64,000 nt of DNA from Bacillus sp. ISL-41 (GTDB lineage: Bacteria > Bacillota > Bacilli > Bacillales > Cytobacillaceae): assembly GCF_018613235.1 (NCBI RefSeq), contig NZ_JAGGQP010000016.1:124001-188000 (forward strand). Reading direction: 5' to 3'. The notes under the pieces are model-generated. The model was given only the letters and a program-made list of their open reading frames with translations. It was not told where the DNA came from and searched no databases. The position numbers and the translations under genes are program-made. Positions 25,633-35,651 of this stretch are shown in pieces (positions within the stretch are counted from its first letter, which is position 1; each line of letters starts with the position of its first letter).

Positions 25633-26226
25633 CTATTGATCCGTCTCCATTGTTTCCTGGAATTTCTCAAAGAATAAATCTGCGTCGTCCTGCAATTCGT
25701 CATCCTCAATATGATCAGGAAGCGGAGGCAGTTCACTTATATTTTTCAATCCGAAATAATCGAGAAATTCTTTAGTCGTTCCATATAAAATGGCCCGTCC
25801 CGTTCCTTCTGCTCTTCCAACTTCTTTTATCAAAGCCCTTGATGACAGAGTATGAAGAGGTCTTTCCGTTTTTACCCCGCGGATCTCCTCGATTTCAGCC
25901 CTTGTAATTGGCTGCTTATAGGCTACAATCGCCAAAGTTTCAAGTGCTGCTTGTGACAAGTGCGCGGTTCCAGGAGATTCCACAAGCTTTTTTAAGTAAT
26001 CGGCATGTTCTTTTTTCGTGGCCAGCTGGTATACTCCAGCGAGCTGAACGACTGTTATTCCGCGGTTTTCGTCATCTTCATAATCCTGCTGAAGTCCGGT
26101 AACAATTTCATTTGCCTGGATTTCATCTACTTCAAGTACAGCTGTTATTTGCTTCATGCTCAATCCTTCATCACCTGCGGCAAACAGGAGGCTCTCCAAT
26201 ATTCCTTTCCACTTCACTATTCCCAC
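25633..26226 (-). CDS. scpB: Segregation and condensation protein ScpB
   Basis: 197 residues. It contains the two winged-helix domains of ScpB, with [20 protein letters not shown] at the start and [20 protein letters not shown] in the middle, and an acidic tail. It dimerises and binds ScpA, completing the SMC-ScpAB condensin that organises and segregates the chromosome. GTG start, aligned with the conserved [10 protein letters not shown]-terminus. Four bases after scpA. Confidence 0.95.
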   Translation of the reverse strand: MGIVKWKGILESLLFAAGDEGLSMKQITAVLEVDEIQANEIVTGLQQDYEDDENRGITVVQLAGVYQLATKKEHADYLKKLVESPGTAHLSQAALETLAIVAYKQPITRAEIEEIRGVKTERPLHTLSSRALIKEVGRAEGTGRAILYGTTKEFLDYFGLKNISELPPLPDHIEDDELQDDADLFFEKFQETMETDQ

Positions 26227-26230
26227 GCCC

Positions 26231-26974
26231 TTACTCCTTTCTGGCTGTCATATATATTTCTGCAAAGTTCTGCTCTTGTTCTATGTCGATTTCTTTCCGT
26301 TTGATCAACTCTAGAATTGCCAGGAATGTAACAACAATATGCTCTCGGTCAGATTCAGGAAACAAGTCATAGAACTTTTTCCTTTCGCCGCTTTCTTTCA
26401 GGAAGCTGAGTACCTCGTCCATCCTTTTTTCAATGGAAATTTCCTGACGGGCAATTTTGGTTGAAATGGGCCTTTGCAGCTTCTTCCTTCTTAAAAGTTT
26501 TTGAAATGCACCTAGCATGTCATACAAAGAGATATTCAAGTCGGTATTTTCACCCTTAATTTCATGGGCATATTCAGTTAGGTCACTAGGAGGTTTGGTG
26601 TACATAAGACCCCGTTCCTCCTCAAGGGATTTAAGATCACTTGCTGCCTCTTTGAATTTTTTATATTCAATCAATCTCTCCACGAGTTCATTTCGCGGAT
26701 CCCCATCATCATCAAATTCAAAATCATCTTCCAGTTCTTCTTCATGCTTAGGGAGAAGCATCTTGCTTTTAATTGCTAACAGCGTCGCTGCCATCACGAG
26801 ATATTCACTTGCGACATCAAGCTGCAATTCCTTCATCGCATGGATGTACATTAAATATTGTTCCGTTATTTCCGCTACCGGTATATCGTAAATATCAATC
26901 TCCAAACGATTGATCAAGTGCAGAAGTAAATCCAAAGGACCCTCAAAGGCCTCGATTTTCACGTTATATTGCAT
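26231..26974 (-). CDS. scpA: Segregation and condensation protein ScpA (kleisin)
   Basis: 247 residues. The kleisin N-terminal domain ([20 protein letters not shown] and [14 protein letters not shown]) binds the SMC neck; an acidic middle stretch ([15 protein letters not shown]) and a C-terminal winged helix ([18 protein letters not shown]) binds the SMC head. Two adjacent ATGs exist; the one at 26974 has better spacing from GGTGGG. Operon with scpB. Confidence 0.96.
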   Translation of the reverse strand: MQYNVKIEAFEGPLDLLLHLINRLEIDIYDIPVAEITEQYLMYIHAMKELQLDVASEYLVMAATLLAIKSKMLLPKHEEELEDDFEFDDDGDPRNELVERLIEYKKFKEAASDLKSLEEERGLMYTKPPSDLTEYAHEIKGENTDLNISLYDMLGAFQKLLRRKKLQRPISTKIARQEISIEKRMDEVLSFLKESGERKKFYDLFPESDREHIVVTFLAILELIKRKEIDIEQEQNFAEIYMTARKE

Positions 26975-27174
26975 CATTTCCCACCAAAATTCCTATATTG
27001 AACTGCATCATTATATAAGTATAGTAGATAAACTTCATGTTATCCATTACTAATTTACATCGTTAAAACTGAAGTCTTTATTATAAATAGCACAACCGCC
27101 CAAACCTTTCCCCCTGTTGCTGCATATGCTGAAAATGAATACTAGGCTATTTCACTATTAGGAGGTTATGTTAA

Positions 27175-27270
27175 ATGTCTGATGGAAAAGGTTATGGATA
27201 CGGAGCAGGCTTCGCATTAATTGTCGTGCTTTTCATTTTGCTCATCATCGTTGGTGCTGCCTGGTTATAA
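27175..27270 (+). CDS. YjcZ-like small sporulation membrane peptide
   Basis: 31 residues: MSDGKGYGYGAGFALIVVLF followed by ILLIIVGAAWL. The Gly/Tyr-rich head and single hydrophobic span ending in a short tail are typical of the YjcZ family of tiny spore-associated peptides. A strong AGGAGG lies 7 bases upstream and a terminator directly downstream, so it is a self-contained transcript between scpA and ypuF. Function unknown. Confidence 0.8.
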   Translation: MSDGKGYGYGAGFALIVVLFILLIIVGAAWL

Positions 27271-27290
27271 GCCAGTACCAAAGACGAAGA

Positions 27291-27316
27291 TGCCCGGCAC
27301 CAGCCGGGCATTTTTA
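27291..27316 (+). terminator. terminator after the YjcZ-like gene
   Basis: TGCCCGGC pairs with GCCGGGCA around a 4-base loop, followed by TTTTTAT. Confidence 0.85.
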
Positions 27317-27398
27317 TATTTGGCTGATTGCAACCGCTGCTTTTTATCTTTTAATTGAATATATGCTAAGCTAGTAGTACTTGATAGGGGGTAATTTC

Positions 27399-27924
27399 AT
27401 GACAAAATATCCAATATCCTATATACAATATCTCGCTCATTTCCACGGAGACAGGGATTATTTTGAATGTCACGAAATCCTGGAAGAATATTGGAAAGCG
27501 ACAGATTCCGGCAATAAAAAATCCATCTGGGTTGCATTGATCCTGTTGGCAGTATCAAATTACCACCATCGCCGTAAAAATTTTTCCGGTGCAACAAGGA
27601 CTTTAATTAAAGCGATGGAGATCTTTGCAGATGACAAGGAAGCGACAAGCCGTTTGGGGATCGATCCTGAACTTTTGTATGGCACACTTGATAAAAGAAA
27701 GGAAGACTTGCTAAACAGACTTCCATACACCAGCTTTAACCTGCCTGTATGTGATTCCGAGCTTAAAAAGCTTTGCCATGAAGAATGCAGGAAAAATGGT
27801 TTTACATGGGGAGCAAGCAGCGATCTGCAAAATCCCGATTTAATCCATCGACACTCAACACGTGACCGAACTGATGTGATTTCAGACCGGCGGATGGCTC
27901 TCGAGGAAAGGAAAAACAGAGAAT

Positions 27925-27926
<2 letters not shown>
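27399..27926 (+). CDS. ypuF: DUF309-family protein YpuF
   Basis: 175 residues. The N-terminal domain carries the DUF309 signature (YLAHFHGDRDYFECHEILEE) and a helix with HHRRKNFSGATRTL; the tail is basic and polar. B. subtilis YpuF lies in the same scpA-ribT neighbourhood and is uncharacterised. The ATG at 27399 follows AGGGGG; the upstream TTG at 27381 would place that site inside the gene. Convergent with ribT. Confidence 0.85.
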
Positions 27927-28328
<402 letters not shown>

Positions 28329-28549
28329 TCATTGTGGTTTGACAATAATAATGGAATGAAAACAGAACTATTTTTCCCATATCCCATTTAATTTAAACCC
28401 TATCTTCCCTTAAAATGGAATCGAAGAAAATTACATGTAAAAACCCTATTTTGATACTATATGTTTTTCCTCAATTTATGGTTCTTCATTTAATTCAATT
28501 GATAATATCATACATAATCTCTAACGATACTTCAAATTTTTTCAGAAAC

Positions 28550-28645
28550 CTATTGTCCTGGTACGATAAAAAACCAGTAATAAGCTCCCCAGCCAATAGA
28601 CATTAAAAGTAATAATGCGAATAACAGCCAGTTGTTCTTTCTCAA
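28550..28645 (-). CDS. Small single-span membrane peptide
   Basis: 31 residues, MRKNNWLLFALLLLMSIGWG followed by AYYWFFIVPGQ. Positive start, one long hydrophobic helix with many aromatics, stop TAG. TTG start preceded by GGGAGGG at 7 bases, which is the main evidence that it is translated. It lies between lysA and ribT. The sequence is not one I recognise. The 230 bases between it and ribT are AT-rich with nothing else visible. Confidence 0.6.
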   Translation of the reverse strand: MRKNNWLLFALLLLMSIGWGAYYWFFIVPGQ

Positions 28646-28723
28646 ACGGAATCCCTCCCAATCTGTAATTTTACAACAAGACCGGGTTTTTAGCCAACGA
28701 AGTAGATTTTCACTTCTTATCTT

Positions 28724-28752
28724 GTAAAAAAAGCTGCGGGAGAGCAGCTTTA
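28724..28752 (-). terminator. lysA terminator
   Basis: AAAGCTGC pairs with GCAGCTTT around a 6-base loop, followed by a T run on the minus strand. Confidence 0.88.
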
Positions 28753-30069
28753 ATTTTTCACCTTTTCTTTGAAAGGAAGATCTAATTTTACCATATCTTC
28801 AAATGTTTCACGGCGAACGACGAGGGTATCCTTTGAATCTTCCAGGAAAACCACCGCTGGTCTTGGAAGGCGATTATAATTATTCGCCATTGAATACCCA
28901 TAGGCACCTGTACAAAAAACAGCCAGAAGGTCACGGTCTCCAGCCTTTGGCAGCGGGAGGTCCCAAATCAGCATATCTCCAGATTCACAGCATTTCCCGG
29001 CAATCGATACAGTCTCTTCAGGTTTGTCCATGACTCTGTTTGCAAGCACTGCTTCATATTTAGCCTGGTACAAGGCTGGGCGAATATTATCGCTCATCCC
29101 TCCATCGACAGCTACGTACTGACGAATATTCGGTACGTCCTTTCGTGAACCAACGCGGTAAAGGGTCGTACCAGCATCCCCGACAAGAGAACGACCGGGC
29201 TCTATCCAAATTTCCGGCATATTCATCGAATAGTGAGAAGCTTGCTTTTTCACTTCCGCAATGATTTCTTCAACATATTGAGCTGCCGGTATTGGGTCAT
29301 CTTCGTCTGTATAGCGAATTCCAAATCCACCGCCAAGATTGAGGACTTTGGACTCGAAAGACAGATCCGTTTTCCACTGATTAAGCTTTTCAAAAATTTT
29401 CTGTGCCGCCAGGATGAATCCTGTTGTTTCGAAAATCTGTGAACCAATATGGCAATGCAGTCCAAGAACTTCGAAATTTTTGTTATCAAGACAAAGTTTC
29501 AAAGCCGCTTCAGCCTGTCCGTTCTGTAAATCAAATCCAAACTTCGAATCTTCCTGTCCTGTTAAAATATAGTCATGTGTATGGGCTTCAATGCCAGGTG
29601 TCACTCGTAATAAAACCTTGATCACCGCAGTCTTTTCTTTGCAAATATCCTTGAGCATGTCCAATTCATAAAAGTTATCGACAACGATGCAGCCAATATT
29701 ATGTTCTATGGCCATGATCAGCTCATCCCGGCTTTTGTTGTTGCCATGGAAATGAATTTTTTCTGTCGGGAAGCCAGCAGCAAGTGCCGTATAAAGCTCT
29801 CCGCCAGAAACGACGTCTAGTGAAAGATCTTCTTCAGCTGCCAATTGCACCATTGCCACTGTTGAGAAAGCTTTACTCGCATACGCTACTTGAGCAGTTA
29901 TACCAGCATTCTCGAATGTTTTTTTAAACGCTCTTGCCCGTTCCCTGATCAAGGCAACGTCATAAACGTACAGCGGGGTTCCATACTTTTCAGCCAATTG
30001 GATTGTATCAACACCGCCAATTTCCAAGTGCCCCAGTCGATTAACTTTTGCAGTTCCATGAAATTCCAT
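28750..30069 (-). CDS. lysA: Diaminopimelate decarboxylase
   Basis: 439 residues, PLP-dependent fold III decarboxylase. The PLP-lysine lies in AQVAYASKAFST; HCHIGSQIF, LGGGFGIRY and EPGRSLVGDAGTT bind phosphate; the CESGDMLIWD motif near the C-terminus supplies the active-site Cys from the other subunit. It converts meso-diaminopimelate to lysine. Next to spoVAF as in B. subtilis, with its own transcript. Confidence 0.96.
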   Translation of the reverse strand: MEFHGTAKVNRLGHLEIGGVDTIQLAEKYGTPLYVYDVALIRERARAFKKTFENAGITAQVAYASKAFSTVAMVQLAAEEDLSLDVVSGGELYTALAAGFPTEKIHFHGNNKSRDELIMAIEHNIGCIVVDNFYELDMLKDICKEKTAVIKVLLRVTPGIEAHTHDYILTGQEDSKFGFDLQNGQAEAALKLCLDNKNFEVLGLHCHIGSQIFETTGFILAAQKIFEKLNQWKTDLSFESKVLNLGGGFGIRYTDEDDPIPAAQYVEEIIAEVKKQASHYSMNMPEIWIEPGRSLVGDAGTTLYRVGSRKDVPNIRQYVAVDGGMSDNIRPALYQAKYEAVLANRVMDKPEETVSIAGKCCESGDMLIWDLPLPKAGDRDLLAVFCTGAYGYSMANNYNRLPRPAVVFLEDSKDTLVVRRETFEDMVKLDLPFKEKVKN

Positions 30070-30191
30070 GTTGTCCCCTCATCCCTTGCCAATTAAAATC
30101 ATTGTTCAAATATAATTTTTCATTGTTCAGTTAATTCAGCCATAATTTGTCCTATGGCTGTGTGAAACCCTGAAATCCTGTCCCGAAAAAT

Positions 30192-30238
30192 GATAAATAA
30201 ATAGACAGTTCATCTGATGAACTGTCTATTTATTTTTC
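30192..30238. terminator. bidirectional terminator between spoVAF and lysA
   Basis: AAATAAATAGACAGTTCATC pairs with GATGAACTGTCTATTTAT across a very short loop; A- and T-runs on both sides allow termination in either direction. It ends the spoVA operon. Confidence 0.9.
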
Positions 30239-30305
30239 GCTTTAAGTCTTTAGTAAATTAAAAACACTTTACCATAATCTGAGGGAACGTGCAATTGCAA
30301 CCTTG

Positions 30306-31784
30306 TCATGATTTTGATGGCTGCTTGTAGCGGTTTCGGGCATGGACAATGCTAGGCCTGATTTTCGAACCTGGCACAGCCCTCCTGATCAATATCTGCA
30401 TAAAGGCGATAGGGTGAAAAGGAATGAATGGCCACAGATAAGGAGTGTTCAAGGACTTGATACTGGCAAGCAGCAGCAGCCAGGCCGTGGTTCCTGCCAC
30501 AAACCCCGGAACATGGAATATAGCAGTCGAAATCAACAGGAATACCCTTCCTATTTTGTTCGCTATACTAAGTTCATAACTTGGTGTCGCATAAGTTCCG
30601 ATTGCCGCAACAGCCACATAAAGAATGACTTCTGGCACGAACAACCCTACATCGATGGCGATTTGCCCGATCAGGACTGCAGCGATTAAACCCATTGCAG
30701 TGGAAAGCGGTGTCGGCGTATGAATGGCCGCCATCCTCAGGAACTCAATCCCTCCATCTGCTAGCATGATTTGCAAAAAGATCGGGATGTTGGAGTCTTC
30801 ATTAGGCCCGATAAATGAAATTTTATCAGGCAGAAGATCGGGATTCTGAACAAATAAGTACCATAACGGCAAAAGTAATAGTGATGCGAGCACCCCAAGG
30901 AATCGTATCCAGCGTACCATTGTCCCGACACCAGGTGATTGCCTGTACTCTTCGGCATGCTGAAGATGGTGGAAATAGGTCGTTGGTGTAATGATGACGC
31001 TTGGAGATGTATCAACATAAATAAGGACATGTCCTTCTAGCAGATGGGTCGCCGCTACATCGGCACGCTCCGTATACCTTACCAGCGGGTATGGGTTATA
31101 GCCTTGTTTCACCAAAAATTCTTCAATTGTTTTATCGGCCATCGTGATGCCATCGATCTTAATAGCCTGCAGTTCTTTTTTGATGACTTTGATCAAATCA
31201 GGGTTAGCGATATCTTTTATATAGCCAATCGCAACGTCTGATTTCGACCTTTCGCCTACCTTCATCATTTCAAAGCGCAGATTCTCATCCCTGATCCGCC
31301 TTCTTGTCAACGCTGTATTGACGATGATATTTTCAACAAAGCCGTCACGGGATCCGCGCACAACCTTTTCTGTATCAGGCTCCTGTGGCTGTCTACCAGG
31401 GTAGCTTCTGACATCAACCACTAATCCTATGCGTTCACCCTCAACCAATATAACAATGAGTCCCGAGAGAACTTGATCAACTAGCTCATCCATCGTTTTG
31501 ATCTTGTCTACAGACTGGTGGGTAATCCGATTCTCGACAATCTCTTGCAAATGTGTAGAAAGTTTCTCGTTATCATTGATGTCCACCAATTCTTCAACAA
31601 TATGTACGATGAAGCTAGTATCGCACAAACCATTCACATAATAAAAATGGACATTCTTTTTAAGGATTTTCAGTTTCCTGACTCCAAGGTCAAAACTGGC
31701 TTCCAGGCCAACGTGTTCTTTCATATATTTTTCAGCGTCGTCCAATGATTGCGGGATGGGCAGCTTGTCATTGTTCTTTGGCAT
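30306..31784 (-). CDS. spoVAF: Stage V sporulation protein AF
   Basis: 492 residues, related to the GerA A-subunit family: a large soluble N-terminal domain (about 1-300) with [12 protein letters not shown]-like basic helices, then four or five C-terminal membrane spans and a basic tail. It is a spore inner-membrane protein that supports germination signalling through the SpoVA/GerA complexes. The ATG at 31784 follows AAAGGAG and overlaps the end of spoVAEA by 17 bases. Confidence 0.93.
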   Translation of the reverse strand: MPKNNDKLPIPQSLDDAEKYMKEHVGLEASFDLGVRKLKILKKNVHFYYVNGLCDTSFIVHIVEELVDINDNEKLSTHLQEIVENRITHQSVDKIKTMDELVDQVLSGLIVILVEGERIGLVVDVRSYPGRQPQEPDTEKVVRGSRDGFVENIIVNTALTRRRIRDENLRFEMMKVGERSKSDVAIGYIKDIANPDLIKVIKKELQAIKIDGITMADKTIEEFLVKQGYNPYPLVRYTERADVAATHLLEGHVLIYVDTSPSVIITPTTYFHHLQHAEEYRQSPGVGTMVRWIRFLGVLASLLLLPLWYLFVQNPDLLPDKISFIGPNEDSNIPIFLQIMLADGGIEFLRMAAIHTPTPLSTAMGLIAAVLIGQIAIDVGLFVPEVILYVAVAAIGTYATPSYELSIANKIGRVFLLISTAIFHVPGFVAGTTAWLLLLASIKSLNTPYLWPFIPFHPIAFMQILIRRAVPGSKIRPSIVHARNRYKQPSKS

Positions 31785-32346
31785 AGAATCCGCTCCTTTC
31801 AAGGATGATTTCCACTGCTTTCTTCGTTATTGGCGAACCGATTTTATAGTGGTCGCGGCGTGCCATTTTACCGATATCCCCTATTCCGATTATTAATGGG
31901 ACATCAAGCGTATCCAAACAGTACACTGTATCTCCGTTAATTCTCCCCATTTCCAGTTCTGGAATTCCATGTTTGTCCACTCCATAGGGGGTGAGTTCAC
32001 CTTCCCGGTCTATGCAAAAATCCACGCGGCTCCATTCCGCCATATGAGTTTTCGAAGCGACAGCAATCGCTCCAAGCACCTCAATATCTTCATGCTCAGC
32101 CACGTATTTAAGAGCTTTCTCTCCTGCTCCCTCTCCAAGAAAGCCACTATCATCGAACATAACTAATACAGGATCCTTTGCAGCTTTTTTGATTAATTTA
32201 ACAAGGTGCGGCCCCGAAAGGACAGAAGGATTGCCATGTGAAAGAGAGATGCACCGCCCGCCTACTTCTGCAGCCACATGCTCAACTGCACGCCGGGCAT
32301 AATCATCACCATCTGTAATTAAGATTACCTTCCTTTTTTCGGCCAT
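31768..32346 (-). CDS. spoVAEA: Stage V sporulation protein AEa
   Basis: 192 residues, soluble protein with [20 protein letters not shown] at the start, the [15 protein letters not shown] motif and [15 protein letters not shown], all typical of SpoVAEa. It is produced in the forespore within the spoVA operon and takes part in dipicolinic-acid handling and germination, with no known catalytic activity. Here it follows spoVAB after a 104-base gap in which spoVAC, spoVAD and spoVAEB would normally be. Confidence 0.92.
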   Translation of the reverse strand: MAEKRKVILITDGDDYARRAVEHVAAEVGGRCISLSHGNPSVLSGPHLVKLIKKAAKDPVLVMFDDSGFLGEGAGEKALKYVAEHEDIEVLGAIAVASKTHMAEWSRVDFCIDREGELTPYGVDKHGIPELEMGRINGDTVYCLDTLDVPLIIGIGDIGKMARRDHYKIGSPITKKAVEIILERSGFYAKEQ

Positions 32347-32450
32347 TCTCTGCCGTCCTTTCTGCCATTCATTTTTTCCGGATTTATTATCGTTGCAGGT
32401 GTAGGCAGGGCAACTACTCCAGTCAAACTACCTATAGCTGCATTCAAAAA

Positions 32451-32873
32451 TCAACGTCCTACGAAATAAATCCAATGGAATAATGATCCGAATATTTTGC
32501 CCAGCACGATTGCCATCAACAATGTCTCAAGCTTGTCATCTACCCTGACTCTTTTAGCGAGGATCGGGAGTACATTCAGGACCTCTGTCAACGCAGCTGC
32601 CAGCATACCGACAAAGACGCCCCCTGCCAACCCAAGCGGAATAGTCACGTAAGGAGAGAAATTCATCACAGGATCTCTCAAGCTTCCTGCCGTTCCAAGC
32701 AGAGCTCCGAGTACCACTGCCCACTCATACCAGGAAATCAGTTTCATTGTCTTCGTCAGCTGTGTTAGCCTGGGAATCACTCCAAGAACCGATAAGAAAG
32801 CAACAAAACCAGACCCTACAGCAAGCCCGCTTGCCAGCCCGATAAGAACAATGAACAAGACACTAATCGTCAT
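32451..32873 (-). CDS. spoVAB: Stage V sporulation protein AB
   Basis: 140 residues, four hydrophobic spans, with LASGLAVGSGFVAFLSVLGV and a C-terminal ILAKRVRVDDKLETLL loop followed by a final span. It belongs to the SpoVAB family, an inner-membrane protein made under SigG control. Its start overlaps the spoVAA end by 11 bases. Function inferred from the operon: movement of Ca-dipicolinate in or out of the spore core. Confidence 0.92.
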   Translation of the reverse strand: MTISVLFIVLIGLASGLAVGSGFVAFLSVLGVIPRLTQLTKTMKLISWYEWAVVLGALLGTAGSLRDPVMNFSPYVTIPLGLAGGVFVGMLAAALTEVLNVLPILAKRVRVDDKLETLLMAIVLGKIFGSLFHWIYFVGR

Positions 32874-33480
32874 TAAGATGTTTCACGCTTTCCTTGTTTT
32901 CATGCAGGATGACGTATTGATCAAGAGATTGCTGGTAATTGAACATTTCTACTTCAAGCGGGCTCGGCTCTTCATTTAGCCTCTTTTTGAATACATGGTT
33001 AAAGAACAGGATCATGCCCAGACCAATGCCGATTGAATAGGGAATCTGGAATAACAGCGGCTTCGCAACTTCCTTTCCTGTCATAATAAAATAAAGCCGC
33101 TGATGCACCGACTGCATGCTGACATCTTCGTGGAAGTTCATGATAGTCAACGCTGCACCGAAAAATAGCAGGAACCACACAAGGATAAAGAAGGGAACCG
33201 ACATCCCCTTTTTCTTGTAAATCACTTCGATGATCGTTTGAGGAGGCCCAACAGTCTGGATTTCATGATCAGGATATATCCCAGCAATGAAACGAATGAC
33301 CTTCATGACATCGATAATGTGAATATGGTCCTTCGGCATAATCTTTTTAACTTGAAGAGAGGCCAGTTCCTGAAATATATCTTCGCTGGCAATGATCTGC
33401 GCAATATCCTTTAACAAAAGTGATTGCTCAGGTTTGACCTGAACGCGATTCCGCATACGGATATAAATCGTTTTTTCCAT
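32863..33480 (-). CDS. spoVAA: Stage V sporulation protein AA
   Basis: 205 residues: an N-terminal soluble domain with YIRMRNRVQVKPEQSLLLKD, then two membrane spans (about 95-117 and 140-165) and a charged tail. First gene of the spoVA operon, expressed in the forespore. The ATG at 33480 follows GGAAGTGA; a TTG 18 bases upstream is less likely. A good SigG promoter lies 38-66 bases upstream. Confidence 0.92.
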   Translation of the reverse strand: MEKTIYIRMRNRVQVKPEQSLLLKDIAQIIASEDIFQELASLQVKKIMPKDHIHIIDVMKVIRFIAGIYPDHEIQTVGPPQTIIEVIYKKKGMSVPFFILVWFLLFFGAALTIMNFHEDVSMQSVHQRLYFIMTGKEVAKPLLFQIPYSIGIGLGMILFFNHVFKKRLNEEPSPLEVEMFNYQQSLDQYVILHENKESVKHLNDD

Positions 33481-33517
33481 CAGATTCACTTCCAACACAG
33501 TGTTTTCCTCGTATATT

Positions 33518-33546
33518 TAGTATGGATTCCTGCAGTTATTTCATGA
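33518..33546 (-). promoter_or_regulatory. SigG promoter of the spoVA operon
   Basis: On the minus strand TCATG, 17 bases, CATACTA, matching the forespore SigG pattern (gHATR / CATNNTA). spoVA is SigG-dependent in B. subtilis. Confidence 0.65.
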
Positions 33547-33627
33547 AGTCCAATAATTGGTTAAGATGGGATGCGCATTAGAGAGAAAGACGATGATTAG
33601 GTTATTGTGGAAGGACTAGTTGGGTTT

Positions 33628-33940
33628 ATTGGTGACCTGTTTTTTCAGATTCTTGATTTTTTGGCCACCAATATGCCTCATTGGTGACCTCTTTTTCCAG
33701 AATTTTGATTTTTCGGGCGCCAATACGCTTCATTGGTGACCTATTTTTCCAGTATCTTGATTTTCTGGGCACCAATATGCTTCATTGGTGACCTATTTTT
33801 CCAGTATCTTGATTTTCCGGGCACCAATATGCCTTATTGGTGACCTATTTTTCCAGAATTTTGATTTTTCGGGTGCCATACGCTATATTGGTGATCTCTT
33901 TTCCTAGTAACTGGGATTTCCGAGCATTATTACGCCTCTT
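33628..33940. repeat. 52-bp tandem hairpin repeat, array B (six units)
   Basis: ATTGGTGACC-like motifs start at 33628, 33680, 33732, 33784, 33836 and 33887, spaced 52, 52, 52, 52 and 51 bases. Each unit pairs CACCAAT with ATTGGTG around a 7-base loop (ATGCTTC-type), then has a pyrimidine-rich spacer of about 30 bases (CTATTTTTCCAGTATCTTGA). The last unit is degenerate. The array fills the gap between sigF and spoVAA. Confidence 0.95.
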
Positions 33941-33952
33941 TTTCCTGCAGAC

Positions 33953-33986
33953 AAAAAAGCCATATGGATTCAAAGATCCATACGGC
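33953..33986 (-). terminator. sigF operon terminator
   Basis: GCCGTATGGAT pairs with ATCCATATGGC around a 6-base loop, followed by TTTTTTG on the minus strand; it overlaps the sigF stop. Confidence 0.9.
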
Positions 33987-34728
33987 CTTTCATTTGCTGC
34001 AGTATTTTCTTTTCGAGACGTGAAACCTGGACTTGGGATATTCCCAGGCGGACTGCGACCTCGGACTGAGTCTGATCCTTATAGTACCTCAAATACACGA
34101 TCAGTCTTTCCCGTTCGTCGAGCTCGTTAATTGCCTCTTTTAATGCAATTTTATCAAACCAGCGGCCTTCTTCCCCGTTGTCAATCTGGTCTAGCAGGGT
34201 AATTGGGTCGCCGTCGTTTTCGTACACCGTTTCATGGATGGATGCCGGACTGCGGCTTGCTTCCTGTGCCATGATCACATCTTCAGGCGAGAGTTCCAGA
34301 AACTCGGCAATTTCATTGACAGTTGGTACCCTGCCCAATGTTTTGGAAAGCTCATCCTTCGCTTTCCTTATCTTATTTCCGGTTTCTTTTAGTGACCTGC
34401 TTACCTTCACGGTGCCGTCATCCCTGATGAAACGCTGGATTTCACCAATGATCATTGGAACGGCATACGTCGAAAACTTTACGTCATACGAGAGGTCAAA
34501 TTTATCAACTGATTTCAAGAGGCCGATGCTGCCAATCTGGAACAGGTCGTCAGGTTCATATCCCCTGTTGAGGAAGCGCTGGACGACAGACCATACGAGT
34601 CGCATATTTTTCTGGACGATTAAGTCCCTGGCCCCCTGGTCACCCTGCTGGCTTCTCAAAATCAGTTCTTTGACTTCATGGTCCTTAAGATACGTTTGGC
34701 TATTATCCTTTTTTACCTCCACATCCAT
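33970..34728 (-). CDS. sigF: Forespore sigma factor SigF
   Basis: 252 residues. Region 2 (NMRLVWSVVQRFLNRGYEPD then DLFQIGSIGLLKSVDKFDLS), region 3 (SLKETGNKIRKAKDELSKTL) and region 4 with the helix-turn-helix QSEVAVRLGISQVQVSRLEK are all intact. It directs early forespore transcription after asymmetric division. SpoIIAB holds it inactive until SpoIIAA is dephosphorylated. Last gene of the spoIIA operon, 13 bases after spoIIAB. Confidence 0.98.
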   Translation of the reverse strand: MDVEVKKDNSQTYLKDHEVKELILRSQQGDQGARDLIVQKNMRLVWSVVQRFLNRGYEPDDLFQIGSIGLLKSVDKFDLSYDVKFSTYAVPMIIGEIQRFIRDDGTVKVSRSLKETGNKIRKAKDELSKTLGRVPTVNEIAEFLELSPEDVIMAQEASRSPASIHETVYENDGDPITLLDQIDNGEEGRWFDKIALKEAINELDERERLIVYLRYYKDQTQSEVAVRLGISQVQVSRLEKKILQQMKGRMDL

Positions 34729-34741
34729 AGGCAGAACTCCC

Positions 34742-35182
34742 TTAATTGCACAGCGCTTTGCTCTTTGACAGGTGCTTTTTCAAACGAATCTCTGTCCCAA
34801 AGCCGGGCTCTGATCTCACTTGTACTTCGTCCATGAAATTTTCCATAATCGTAAAGCCCATACCGGACCTTTCAAGTTCAGGCTTGGATGTAAACAGAGG
34901 CTGCATGGCTTCATCGATATCTGGAATCCCAATTCCTTCGTCCTTAATCAGCATTTCCACAGTTCCATCCTGAATCATCACAGAAATAAACACTTTCCCA
35001 TCTGGATTACTTTCATATCCATGAATGATCGCGTTCGTTACCGCTTCCGATACTACCGTCTTTATTTCGGTCAGTTCATCCATCGTTGGGTCCAGCTGGG
35101 CGATGAATGCAGCAACCGTCACACGGGCGAAAGATTCATTTTGGCTTAGTGCGCTAAAATGAAGATTCATTTCATTCTTCAT
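34742..35182 (-). CDS. spoIIAB: Anti-sigma factor and kinase SpoIIAB
   Basis: 146 residues, GHKL-type ATPase of the serine-kinase anti-sigma family. [15 protein letters not shown] supplies the metal-binding Asn, and [14 protein letters not shown] plus [16 protein letters not shown] bind ATP. It binds SigF in predivisional cells and phosphorylates SpoIIAA. Overall identity to the B. subtilis protein is high across the first 60 residues by eye. Placed 3 bases after spoIIAA. Confidence 0.98.
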   Translation of the reverse strand: MKNEMNLHFSALSQNESFARVTVAAFIAQLDPTMDELTEIKTVVSEAVTNAIIHGYESNPDGKVFISVMIQDGTVEMLIKDEGIGIPDIDEAMQPLFTSKPELERSGMGFTIMENFMDEVQVRSEPGFGTEIRLKKHLSKSKALCN

Positions 35183-35185
35183 GTA

Positions 35186-35536
35186 TCAAGCAACCCCCAA
35201 TCTCTCTAATGCATATTCTTCTGACGGTTCAAGACGGATAATCTTGAATAAACCCGACATGTCAAATAACCTCTTGATTGGCGGAGAAATTGCACAAACG
35301 ACCATCTCTCCATGAAGCTGCTTGATTTGTTTATACCTTCCTAAAACTACCCCTAGACCCGAACTATCCATAAAGGTGAGGTGTTCAAGGTTCAAGACAA
35401 TGTGGCGGACTTCTTCGTTTTCAAGGGCTTTTGTTGCCTGCTCGCGAAGCTGGTCTGCAGTATGATGATCTAATTCACCGCTAACTCGAATCAATAAGAC
35501 GTCATGCTTCACTTCAATATCAATGTTAAGACTCAC
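35186..35536 (-). CDS. spoIIAA: Anti-anti-sigma factor SpoIIAA
   Basis: 116 residues, STAS domain. The phosphorylated serine is S58 in [14 protein letters not shown]. Dephosphorylated by SpoIIE in the forespore, it binds SpoIIAB and frees SigF. GTG start with AAGGAGG at 10 bases. First gene of the spoIIA operon behind a SigH promoter. Confidence 0.98.
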   Translation of the reverse strand: MSLNIDIEVKHDVLLIRVSGELDHHTADQLREQATKALENEEVRHIVLNLEHLTFMDSSGLGVVLGRYKQIKQLHGEMVVCAISPPIKRLFDMSGLFKIIRLEPSEEYALERLGVA

Positions 35537-35571
35537 TATCCAAAGCCTCCTTATCTGGTATAGTGAGTCAA

Positions 35572-35599
35572 ATTCTCCATTGATTAAGACAAATCCTTC
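35572..35599 (-). promoter_or_regulatory. SigH promoter of spoIIA operon
   Basis: On the minus strand GAAGGATTT and GGAGAAT, the SigH -35 (RNAGGAWWW) and -10 (RNNGAAT) elements, with 12 bases between them. spoIIA is SigH-driven and Spo0A-activated in B. subtilis. Confidence 0.75.
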
Positions 35600-35651
35600 T
35601 TAAGAACAAAACTAGTGCCTATTCGCTAAAACTAGATGGAATGGCAGAGTT

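Noticed and set aside
32347-32450. Remnant of spoVAC, spoVAD or spoVAEB
   Set aside because: Translation of the 104 bases in all minus-strand frames shows nothing resembling those proteins.
33628-33940. CRISPR array
   Set aside because: The whole 52-base unit repeats, including what would be spacers; there are no unique spacers and no cas genes nearby.
34178-34768. 196-residue plus-strand ORF opposite sigF
   Set aside because: Shadow frame of sigF and the start of spoIIAB; Ser/Phe-rich and without motif.
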